Assembly (NCBI RefSeq): GCF_029674545.1
Contig: NZ_CP121354.1
Coordinates: forward strand, 5,775,001 to 5,839,000
Direction: 5' to 3'
DNA from: Mesorhizobium sp. WSM4904
GTDB lineage: Bacteria > Pseudomonadota > Alphaproteobacteria > Rhizobiales > Rhizobiaceae
DNA: 64,000 nt
Below the pieces are notes generated by a model that was not told the DNA's origin, ran no database searches, and was given only the letters and a program-made list of their open reading frames with translations. The position numbers were made by a program, and so were the translations under genes. Positions 25,619 through 33,292 of this stretch are shown piece after piece; the first letter of the stretch is position 1, and the number at the start of each line of letters is the position of its first letter.

Positions 25619-26518
25619 TCACTGCACCAGCGGCGAGGAAGCGCCGTCTATGACAATGCCGCCGATGTCCGCCCGGCCGACAAGGAGGGAGACGTATTGC
25701 GCCGTCGCCTGCCGGCTGACGTGCTCGGCCAGGTAGGACGCGATGCGTTCCCGCACGGCCTCGAACGGAAGCTGGCGGCCATCGATGCGCCGCGTCAGGC
25801 GGATGAGGTGGACGCCGTAACGCGTCTCCACCGGCGAAGAAATCTCACCCGGTGCGAGATCGCCGAGAGCGGCCTCGAATTCCGGCGTCGTGTCGCCCGG
25901 CCCGATCTGGCCGAGGCTGCCGCCAAGGGCTCCCGACGGACAATCCGAACAGTCGCGCGCCAGCACCGCGAAACGCTCGGGTGCCGCCGCAAGGCTGGAC
26001 CTGAGCGACATCGCCTTTTCACGCGCGGCGGCAAAGGCCTCGCGATCATCGCGGCGGGCAGCTACGAGAATATGGTCGGCCTCATAAAGCGGCGGCGTCA
26101 CGAAGCGGCGAAGATTGTTCTCGTAGAAGCGCCGCAGCATCTCCTCGTCCGCCTCGGGAACGCGAACCTCGCGCTCGATCAGGCCGCGCACCAGCGCGTC
26201 TTCGATGGTCTCCCTGCGCCCATCCTGGTCGGTCCTCTGCTCGGCGGCGATGCCGAGACGCCGCGCCTCCTGCAGGAGCAACTCGCGGATGACGAGCGCA
26301 CGGGTCGCGGCACGCCAGCCCTCGCCGGGATTGCGGGCGGGAAAGTTCTGCACCTCGGCGGCGATCGCCTTGCGCGATATCGCCACTCCGTTGACGGTCA
26401 CCAGCGGCATCGCCACGCGCTCGCGGGACGGCGCCGTGTCGGGAGCCGCAGGTCGGTGTTCGTGCGGATGTTCGGACGATTTGCGGCCGGCCGAGTGATC
26501 GATGACGAGCGCGGCCAT
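25619..26518 (-). CDS. PpiC-type peptidyl-prolyl isomerase of the nar operon
   Basis: This 299-residue protein has a parvulin domain in the C-terminal half: YEADHILVAARRDDREAF, the core ARDCSDCPSGALGGSLGQIGPGDTTPEFEAAL, and VETRYGVHLIRLTRR. The N-terminal region is helical (NifM/SurA-like chaperone part) and has no signal peptide, so it likely works in the cytoplasm. Such genes follow narI in many alphaproteobacterial operons and are thought to help fold or mature the nitrate reductase. It starts four bases after narI. Confidence 0.88.
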   Translation of the reverse strand: MAALVIDHSAGRKSSEHPHEHRPAAPDTAPSRERVAMPLVTVNGVAISRKAIAAEVQNFPARNPGEGWRAATRALVIRELLLQEARRLGIAAEQRTDQDGRRETIEDALVRGLIEREVRVPEADEEMLRRFYENNLRRFVTPPLYEADHILVAARRDDREAFAAAREKAMSLRSSLAAAPERFAVLARDCSDCPSGALGGSLGQIGPGDTTPEFEAALGDLAPGEISSPVETRYGVHLIRLTRRIDGRQLPFEAVRERIASYLAEHVSRQATAQYVSLLVGRADIGGIVIDGASSPLVQ

Positions 26519-26521
26519 GGT

Positions 26522-27301
26522 CTACTCCGCAGGCTGGTGGGAGGGAGCGGCAGCGGGTCGCCGCACCGGCGCGGACGACCGCACCGCAGGCGCCGGTGCG
26601 GGCTGCCGGCGGGTCGCGAAGCGTGTGCGCACGACCTGGTAACCTGGGCGGCCGAGATACCAGACCGGCGCGCTCCAGACATGAACCAGCCTGGTGAACG
26701 GGAAGACCAGGAAGATCGTCATGCCGAGCAGGAGATGCGCCTTGAAGATCGGGTTGACGTCGGCGACATAGGCCGCGGCCGCCGGCTGCAAGGTGAGAAT
26801 GCCCTGCGCCCAGTTCATGAATTTCACCATCTCGTGGCCGTCCATGTGACCGAGCGAGACGAAGATGGTTGAAAGGCCAAGCGTGAGCTGCAGCCAGAGC
26901 AACAACAAAATCGCGATGTCGCCGGGCGCCGAGGTGTTGCGGATGCGCGGATCGAACAGCCGGCGATGGGCAAGAAGCGATATGCCGATGAAGCAGGCAA
27001 CACCGGCGATTCCGCCGGCGGTGATGGCAAGACCCTGCTTGAAGCTGTGGGAAACGCCGAGCGCATCGAAGACCCAGATAGGCGTCAGCAGGCCGACGAA
27101 ATGACCGCCGAAGATCACCAGTATGCCCACGTGGAAGAGATTGGAGCCCCAGCGGAGCTGGCGCCGCCGCAGCAGCTGGGAGGAGCCCGTCTTCCAGGTG
27201 TACTGCTCGCGATCGAAGCGGATCAGGCTGCCGAGCAGGAAGATGGTCAGGCAGAAATAGGGATACCAGCCAAAGAGCGCGTCGTTGATTGTGTCGGACA
27301 T
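26522..27301 (-). CDS. narI: respiratory nitrate reductase gamma subunit (cytochrome b)
   Basis: This 259-residue membrane protein has five spans (PYFCLTIFLLGSLIRFDREQ, FHVGILVIFGGHFVGLLTP and so on) with His residues in the second and last spans (HVGILVIFGGHF, KAHLLLGMTIFLVFPFTRLVH) suited to bind two b haems. It passes electrons from quinol to NarH. The C-terminal about 35 residues are an Ala/Pro/Arg-rich tail that many family members lack. It is 12 bases downstream of narJ. Confidence 0.95.
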   Translation of the reverse strand: MSDTINDALFGWYPYFCLTIFLLGSLIRFDREQYTWKTGSSQLLRRRQLRWGSNLFHVGILVIFGGHFVGLLTPIWVFDALGVSHSFKQGLAITAGGIAGVACFIGISLLAHRRLFDPRIRNTSAPGDIAILLLLWLQLTLGLSTIFVSLGHMDGHEMVKFMNWAQGILTLQPAAAAYVADVNPIFKAHLLLGMTIFLVFPFTRLVHVWSAPVWYLGRPGYQVVRTRFATRRQPAPAPAVRSSAPVRRPAAAPSHQPAE

Positions 27302-27313
27302 AGCTTCCCTCCG

Positions 27314-28015
27314 TCAGGCCGCATTGTTGCGCGCATCGCGATTGGCGGCACGCATCTGGATTCTCAGCCGGTCGACGGAACAGCCGTCGGTCGCATTTCC
27401 GGGACCGAATGCGACGGCGGTCTCTTCCCAGGCGGCATCGATGGTCGCCAGGTCGTCGGGCTCGTCGATTTCGGCGGCGGCGGCGACCACGGCAGGCACG
27501 CTGGCAATCGAGCGTAGCGCCGTGAACACGGCGGCATAGCCTGCGTTGCGCTTAGCGAGCCGCTCTTCCAGCAGCGAGAAGATGTGAGCGGTTTCATCGA
27601 GCAGGCCGCGCGCCTCCTCAAAGGGACGGGCGGAGAGGAACTCGAGGAAAAGCGGGATGAAGTCGGGCAATTCGTTTGCCGCGACGAGAAGCCCGCCACG
27701 CCGGTAATGTTCGACCAGATCGACCATCGCCTGGCCGCGATCGCGGCTCTCGCCATGGATGTGCTCGAAGAGGTGCAGCGAGTGACGGCGCGTCTTGTCG
27801 AACAACTCGACGTAACGCTCCTGCAGATCGTAAAGGTCGAGCGTGGCCAGATCGGCAAGCAGGAGCTGCAGGTGCTTGCCTGCTTCGTCCGATACCAATC
27901 CCTCGGCCGCGATCGCCGCGGCGATTTCCGGGATCGCCGCGCAAAGCTCCTCGGTCGGATAGGAAAGGAGGGCCGAGAGCGCCTTGAAGGTCCTGTTCGA
28001 GAGCGGCGCCACCAT
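27314..28015 (-). CDS. narJ: nitrate reductase molybdenum-cofactor assembly chaperone
   Basis: This 233-residue all-helical cytoplasmic protein is of the NarJ/TorD type, with LSALLSYPTEEL, the conserved DLQERYVELFDKTRRHSLHLFEHIHG, and DFIPLFLEFL. It binds NarG and governs insertion of the bis-MGD cofactor. The chosen ATG at 28015 overlaps the narH stop by one base (TGATG), implying coupled translation. Length matches the family. Confidence 0.94.
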   Translation of the reverse strand: MVAPLSNRTFKALSALLSYPTEELCAAIPEIAAAIAAEGLVSDEAGKHLQLLLADLATLDLYDLQERYVELFDKTRRHSLHLFEHIHGESRDRGQAMVDLVEHYRRGGLLVAANELPDFIPLFLEFLSARPFEEARGLLDETAHIFSLLEERLAKRNAGYAAVFTALRSIASVPAVVAAAAEIDEPDDLATIDAAWEETAVAFGPGNATDGCSVDRLRIQMRAANRDARNNAA

Positions 28016-29541
28016 CACGCGATCTCCATCGGGTTTGTCGGCCGCTTGGTCTGCTTGGTGCCGAAGAGGTTGGTCTCCGTGGAACCGCCCGAGCAGCCAT
28101 TGCCGAAGGAGAAGCCGCAGGAGCCGCGCATATCCTGGGCGTCCTCGCTCCATTCGCGGTGCGACGTCGGGATGACGAAACGATCCTCGTAATTGGCGAT
28201 CGCCATCACCTTGTACATTTCGTCGATGGCCGAGCCGGTCAGGCCGACCCGCGCCGCGATCGATTCGTCGAGGCGGCCGTCGATCGTCTTTGCCCGCATA
28301 TAGCTTCGCATCGCCAGCATGCGTTCGAGCGCGAGCGCCACAGGCTCCTCATTGCCTGCCGTCAGCAGATTGGCGAGATACTGGAGCGGGATGCGCAGGC
28401 TACGCACGTCGGGCATGTCGCCGTCCAGCCCCATCTTGCCGGCGGCGGCCGCCGACTGGATGGGCGAGAGCGGCGGAACGTACCAGACCATCGGCAGGGT
28501 GCGGTACTCAGGGTGCAGCGGAAAGGCGATTTTCCACTCCATCGCCATCTTCCAGACCGGCGACAATTTGGCCGCCTCCAGCCAGTTGTCGGGAATCCCG
28601 TCGGCACGGGCCTGGGCGATGACGGCCGGATCGTTCGGATCGAGGAAGACGTCGAGCTGCGCCTGATAGAGGTCTTCCTCACGCGGCATGCTGGCGGCCG
28701 CCTCGATGCGGTCGGCGTCGTAGAGGATCACGCCGAGATAGCGGATGCGCCCGACGCAGGTTTCCGAACAAACGGTCGGCTGGCCCGCCTCGATGCGCGG
28801 GAAGCAGAAGATGCACTTCTCCGATTTGCCCGACGACCAGTTGTAGTAGATCTTCTTGTAGGGGCAGCCGGAGACGCACATGCGCCAGCCGCGGCACTTG
28901 TCCTGATCGATCAGGACGATGCCGTCCTCCTCGCGTTTATAGATGGCTCCCGACGGGCACACCGCCGCGCAAGCCGGGTTGAGGCAGTGCTCGCAAAGCC
29001 TCGGCAGGTACATCATGAAGGTGTTTTCGAACTGGCCGTAGATGTCCTTCTGGACGCCCTCGAAGTTCACGTCCTTCGACCGCTTCTCGAACTCGCCGCC
29101 GAGGATCTCCTCCCAGTTCGGACCCCATTCGATCTTTTCCATCCGCTCGCCGGTGATGGCCGAGCGTGGGCGGGCCGTGGGGAAAGCCTTCGATTCCTTC
29201 GCCGTGTGCAGGTGTTCGTAGTCGAAAGTGAACGGCTCGTAATAGTCGTCGATCTCGGGCAAATCAGGGTTCGCGAAGATGTTGGCAAGGATGCGCCACT
29301 TGGCGCCCATCTTCGGCTCGATCTTGCCATTCTTCTTGCGGCGCCAGCCGCCGTTCCATTTCTGCTGGTTCTCCCACTCCTTGGGATAGCCGACGCCCGG
29401 CTTGGTCTCGACATTGTTGAACCATGCGTATTCGACGCCTTCCCGGTTGGTCCAGACGTTCTTGCAGGTAACCGAGCAGGTGTGACACCCGATGCATTTG
29501 TCGAGGTTCAGCACCATCGCGATCTGAGCGCGGATCTTCAT
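28015..29541 (-). CDS. narH: respiratory nitrate reductase beta subunit (Fe-S)
   Basis: This 508-residue protein has the full set of ferredoxin-type cysteine clusters: CIGCHTCSVTCKNVW, CEHCLNPACAAVCPSG, CRGWRMCVSGCPYKK (the Trp replaces one Cys, giving a 3Fe-4S cluster) and CIFCFPRIEAGQPTVCSETC. It carries electrons from NarI to NarG. The start overlaps the narG stop (ATGA). The C-terminus has an extra Gly/Cys-containing stretch (MRGSCGFSFGNGCSGG), which some alphaproteobacterial NarH also have. Confidence 0.96.
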   Translation of the reverse strand: MKIRAQIAMVLNLDKCIGCHTCSVTCKNVWTNREGVEYAWFNNVETKPGVGYPKEWENQQKWNGGWRRKKNGKIEPKMGAKWRILANIFANPDLPEIDDYYEPFTFDYEHLHTAKESKAFPTARPRSAITGERMEKIEWGPNWEEILGGEFEKRSKDVNFEGVQKDIYGQFENTFMMYLPRLCEHCLNPACAAVCPSGAIYKREEDGIVLIDQDKCRGWRMCVSGCPYKKIYYNWSSGKSEKCIFCFPRIEAGQPTVCSETCVGRIRYLGVILYDADRIEAAASMPREEDLYQAQLDVFLDPNDPAVIAQARADGIPDNWLEAAKLSPVWKMAMEWKIAFPLHPEYRTLPMVWYVPPLSPIQSAAAAGKMGLDGDMPDVRSLRIPLQYLANLLTAGNEEPVALALERMLAMRSYMRAKTIDGRLDESIAARVGLTGSAIDEMYKVMAIANYEDRFVIPTSHREWSEDAQDMRGSCGFSFGNGCSGGSTETNLFGTKQTKRPTNPMEIA

Positions 29542-32500
29542 TCTGCTGCCTCCCTGGGAGCATTGGCTTGCAAGGGTTCCTCGAGCCAGTCGACGGCCGC
29601 CATCTTGCGGACCACGATGAACTCGTCGCGGTTGGAGCCCACGGTTCCGTAGTAGTTGAAGCCGTAGGACTGGTGGACATAGCCGCCGATCATGTGCGTC
29701 GGCTTGAGCACCGTGCGCGTCACCGAATTGTGGATGCCGCCGCGGTTGCCGGTCAGTTCGGAGCCCGGCGTGTTCACGATCTTCTCCTGCGCGTGATACA
29801 TCAGCATCATGCCCTGCTTGACACGCTGGGAGACGACGGCGCGGGCCGTAAGCGCCCCGTTGGCGTTGAAGACCTCGACCCAGTCGTTGTCGACTATGTC
29901 CGCGGCCTTGGCGTCGGTCTCCGAAATCCACACGACCGGACCGCCGCGATTGAGCGTCAGCATCAGGAGATTGTCGCTGTAGGTGGAGTGGATGCCCCAT
30001 TTCTGGTGGGGCGTGATGAAGTTGAGGACGATTTCCTTGTTGCCGTTGGGCCTCAGTCCCTTGACGGCGGGAATCGTCTTGAGGTCGACCGGCGGCTTCC
30101 ACGTGATGAAGCCTTCGCCGAAGGCCCGCATCCACAGATGATCCTGATAGAGCTGCTGGCGCCCGGTCAGGGTGCGCCACGGGATCAGTTCGTGGACGTT
30201 CGTGTAGCCGGCATTGTAGCAGACCTTCTCGCTCTCGATGCCGGACCAGGTCGGCGAGGAGATGATCTTGCGCGGCTGGGCCTGAACGTCGCGGAAACGG
30301 ATCTTCTCGTCTTCCTTCGGGATGGCGAGATGGGCGTGGTCGCGGCCGGTCGCCTTGGAGAGCGCCTCCCAGGCCTTGACCGCGACCTCGCCATTGGTTT
30401 CGGGCGCGAGCATCAGGATGACTTCGGTGGCGTCGATGTCCGTCTCGATCCTCGGCAGCCCCTTGGCGGAGCCGGCGGCCTGGACGCCGTTGAGCGCGCC
30501 GAGCGCCTCGACCTCATGCGCCGTGTCCCAGCCGATGCCCTTGCCGCCATTGCCGATCTCGGTCATCAGCGGGCCGAGCGCGGTAAAGCGGGCGTAGAGG
30601 TTCGGATAGTCGCGCGTGACGACGCTGACGGCCGGCATCGTCTTGCCGGGGAGCGGTTCGATCTCGCCGCGCTTCCAGTCGGCGACATCGAAGGGCTGGG
30701 CGATCTCGCCGGGTGTGTCGTGCTGGATGGGAGTGAGGACGACGTCCTTCTCCACGCCCAGCACCTCCGGCGCGACCTTGGAAAAGGCCCTGGCAAGGCC
30801 CTTGTAGATATCCCAGTCCGAGCGCGCTTCCCAGGCAGGGTCCACCGCCGCCGACAGCGGATGGATGAAGGGATGCATGTCGGAGGTGTTGAGATCGTTC
30901 TTCTCGTACCAGGTCGCGGTCGGCAGCACGATGTCGGAGTAGACGCAGGTCGTCGACATGCGGAAGTCGAGCGTGACCAGAAGATCGAGCTTTCCCTGCG
31001 GCGCCTCGTCGTGCCAGACGACCTCCTTGTTGCGCACCTTGCCTTCGGCGCCGAGATCCTTACCCATGACGCCGTGCCTGGTGCCGAGCAGGTGCTTGAG
31101 GAAGTATTCGTGGCCCTTGCCGGAGGAGCCGAGGATGTTGGAGCGCCACACGAACATGTTGCGCGGCCAATTGGCCGGATCGTCCGGGTCCTCGCAGGCG
31201 AGGTCGAGCTCGCCCGACTTCAGCGCTTTCGCCACATAGTCCTTGACCTCGAGGCCAGCCGCCGAGGCGCGCTTGGCGATGTCGAGCGGATTCTGCTTCA
31301 ACTGCGGCGCGGAAGGCAGCCAGCCCATGCGCTCGGCGCGAACATTGTAGTCGATGAAGCTCTGGTTCCAGTCCCCTTCGGGCGCTGTCGGCGACAGGAT
31401 CTCCGCCGCCGTCAGGGTCTCGTATCGCCATTGGTCCGTGTGCGCGTAGAAGAAGGACGTCGAGTTCTGGTGGCGCGGGGGGCGCGCCCAGTCGAGCGCG
31501 AAGGCGAGCGGCGTCCAGCCGGTCTGCGGGCGCAGCTTTTCCTGGCCGACATAATGCGACCAGCCACCGCCGGACTGGCCGATGGCGCCGCAGAACACCA
31601 GGAGGTTGATGATCCCCCGGTAATTCATGTCCATGTGGTACCAGTGGTTGAGGCCAGCCCCCAGGATCACCATCGAGCGCCCGTTGGTCTTTTCGGCATT
31701 GGTGGCGAACTCGCGCGCCACGGTGACGATGGCGTCGCGCTTGACCCCGGTGATGCGCTCGGCCCAGGCGGGCGTGAACGGCACGTCGTCGTCATAGGAA
31801 GATGCGACATTGGCGCCGCCGAAGCCGCGGTCGAGGCCATAGTTGGCCATCAGCAGGTCGTAGACCGTGGCGACCTTCACCGGCCCATCGATGGTCTTTA
31901 CCGTGCGGACCGGGATGTTGCGGGTCAGGATCTCGCCGTGCTCGGTGGCCACGAAATGCTCGCTCGCGCGGCCGCCGAAATACGGAAAATCGACGGCCGC
32001 GATGTCGGCGCCGTCGCCGGCAAGGGTGAGCTTCAGCCGAACATCCCGCCCCTTGCCGTCCTTTTCCTCGAGATTCCACTTTCCGTGCTCGCCCCAGCGG
32101 TAGCCGGCCGATCCGAGAGGCGCCACCAACGCGTCCTTCGCCTCGTCGATGGCGACCGTCTTCCATTGCGGATTGTTCTTTTCGCCGAGGGCTCCCCTGA
32201 TCTCGGAGGCGCGCAGCAGGCGCTCGGGGACGAACCTGCCGTCGCGCTCCGCAAGCCGCACCAGGAAGGGCATGTCGGTGTAGCGTCGGGCATAGTCGTC
32301 GAAATAGGCGACGCTGCGTTCGAGGTGGTATTCGCGCAGGATGACGTGGCCCATGGCGAGCGCCAGCGCGGCGTCGGTTCCCTGCTTCGGATTGAGCCAG
32401 ATATCGGCGAACTTCGTCGCCTCGGCATAGTCCGGCGAGACGACGGCGCTCTTGGTGCCCTTGTAGCGCACTTCGGTATAGAAATGCGCGTCAGGCGTGC

Positions 32501-33278
32501 GCGTCTGCGGCACGTTGGATCCCCAGACGATGATGAAGCCGGCATTGTACCAGTCGGCGCTTTCAGGAACGTCGGTCTGCTCGCCCCAGGTCTGCGGGCT
32601 TGCCGGCGGCAGGTCGCAGTACCAGTCGTAGAACGACATGCACACGCCGCCGAGCAGCGACAGATAGCGCGAGCCGGCCGCATAGGACACCATCGACATG
32701 GCCGGGATCGGCGAGAAGCCGATAATGCGGTCCGGGCCGTGCTTGCGGGCGGTGTAGGCATTGGCGGCTGCAACGAGCTCGTTCACCTCGTCCCAGGTGG
32801 CGCGCACGAAGCCGCCATGGCCGCGGATCGAGATGTAGGACTGGCGCTTGTTCGCATCCTCCACGATCGAGGCCCAGGCCGCGACGGGCGTCATCTTGGC
32901 GCGGGCGGCCCGCCACAACTTCAACAGCCGGCCGCGGATCATCGGGTATTTCACCCGGGCGCCGGAATATAGATACCAGCTGTAGGAGGCGCCGCGCGCG
33001 CAGCCGCGAGGCTCGTGATTGGGCAGATCGGGCCGCGTGCGCGGATAGTCGGTCTGCTGCGTCTCCCAAGTGACGATGCCGCCCTTGACGTAGATCTTCC
33101 ACGAGCAGGAGCCGGTGCAATTCACACCATGGGTGGAGCGCACGATCTTGTCGTGCTGCCAGCGCTTGCGGTAGCCGTCTTCCCAGGAGCGATCCTCATT
33201 GGTCACGATCCCGTGGCCGTCGGAGAAACTGTCGACGGTCTTGCGAAAGAAGGTTAGCCGGTCGAGAAAATGCGACAT
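29538..33278 (-). CDS. narG: respiratory nitrate reductase alpha subunit (molybdopterin)
   Basis: This 1246-residue catalytic subunit reduces nitrate to nitrite with bis-MGD. The N-terminal Fe-S site is THGVNCTGSCSWKIYV with the His ligand, and the Mo-ligand Asp is in SFYDWYCDLPPASPQTWG. No Tat signal is seen; the N-terminus MSHFLDRLTFFRK is like the NarG remnant type, so the enzyme faces the cytoplasm. It starts 14 bases after narK with GGGA before the ATG. Length is normal. Confidence 0.97.
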   Translation of the reverse strand: MSHFLDRLTFFRKTVDSFSDGHGIVTNEDRSWEDGYRKRWQHDKIVRSTHGVNCTGSCSWKIYVKGGIVTWETQQTDYPRTRPDLPNHEPRGCARGASYSWYLYSGARVKYPMIRGRLLKLWRAARAKMTPVAAWASIVEDANKRQSYISIRGHGGFVRATWDEVNELVAAANAYTARKHGPDRIIGFSPIPAMSMVSYAAGSRYLSLLGGVCMSFYDWYCDLPPASPQTWGEQTDVPESADWYNAGFIIVWGSNVPQTRTPDAHFYTEVRYKGTKSAVVSPDYAEATKFADIWLNPKQGTDAALALAMGHVILREYHLERSVAYFDDYARRYTDMPFLVRLAERDGRFVPERLLRASEIRGALGEKNNPQWKTVAIDEAKDALVAPLGSAGYRWGEHGKWNLEEKDGKGRDVRLKLTLAGDGADIAAVDFPYFGGRASEHFVATEHGEILTRNIPVRTVKTIDGPVKVATVYDLLMANYGLDRGFGGANVASSYDDDVPFTPAWAERITGVKRDAIVTVAREFATNAEKTNGRSMVILGAGLNHWYHMDMNYRGIINLLVFCGAIGQSGGGWSHYVGQEKLRPQTGWTPLAFALDWARPPRHQNSTSFFYAHTDQWRYETLTAAEILSPTAPEGDWNQSFIDYNVRAERMGWLPSAPQLKQNPLDIAKRASAAGLEVKDYVAKALKSGELDLACEDPDDPANWPRNMFVWRSNILGSSGKGHEYFLKHLLGTRHGVMGKDLGAEGKVRNKEVVWHDEAPQGKLDLLVTLDFRMSTTCVYSDIVLPTATWYEKNDLNTSDMHPFIHPLSAAVDPAWEARSDWDIYKGLARAFSKVAPEVLGVEKDVVLTPIQHDTPGEIAQPFDVADWKRGEIEPLPGKTMPAVSVVTRDYPNLYARFTALGPLMTEIGNGGKGIGWDTAHEVEALGALNGVQAAGSAKGLPRIETDIDATEVILMLAPETNGEVAVKAWEALSKATGRDHAHLAIPKEDEKIRFRDVQAQPRKIISSPTWSGIESEKVCYNAGYTNVHELIPWRTLTGRQQLYQDHLWMRAFGEGFITWKPPVDLKTIPAVKGLRPNGNKEIVLNFITPHQKWGIHSTYSDNLLMLTLNRGGPVVWISETDAKAADIVDNDWVEVFNANGALTARAVVSQRVKQGMMLMYHAQEKIVNTPGSELTGNRGGIHNSVTRTVLKPTHMIGGYVHQSYGFNYYGTVGSNRDEFIVVRKMAAVDWLEEPLQANAPREAAE

Positions 33279-33292
33279 TGCTTTGTCCCTGG

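Noticed and set aside
29542..30180. Upstream extension of narH
   Set aside because: The extended frame overlaps narG by over 600 bases and has no Fe-S sequence. The ATG at 29541 with ATGA overlap is the true start.
29568..32972. A plus-strand open frame of 1134 codons
   Set aside because: It is antisense to narG, whose motifs and length are unambiguous. No family sequence is visible in the shadow frame.
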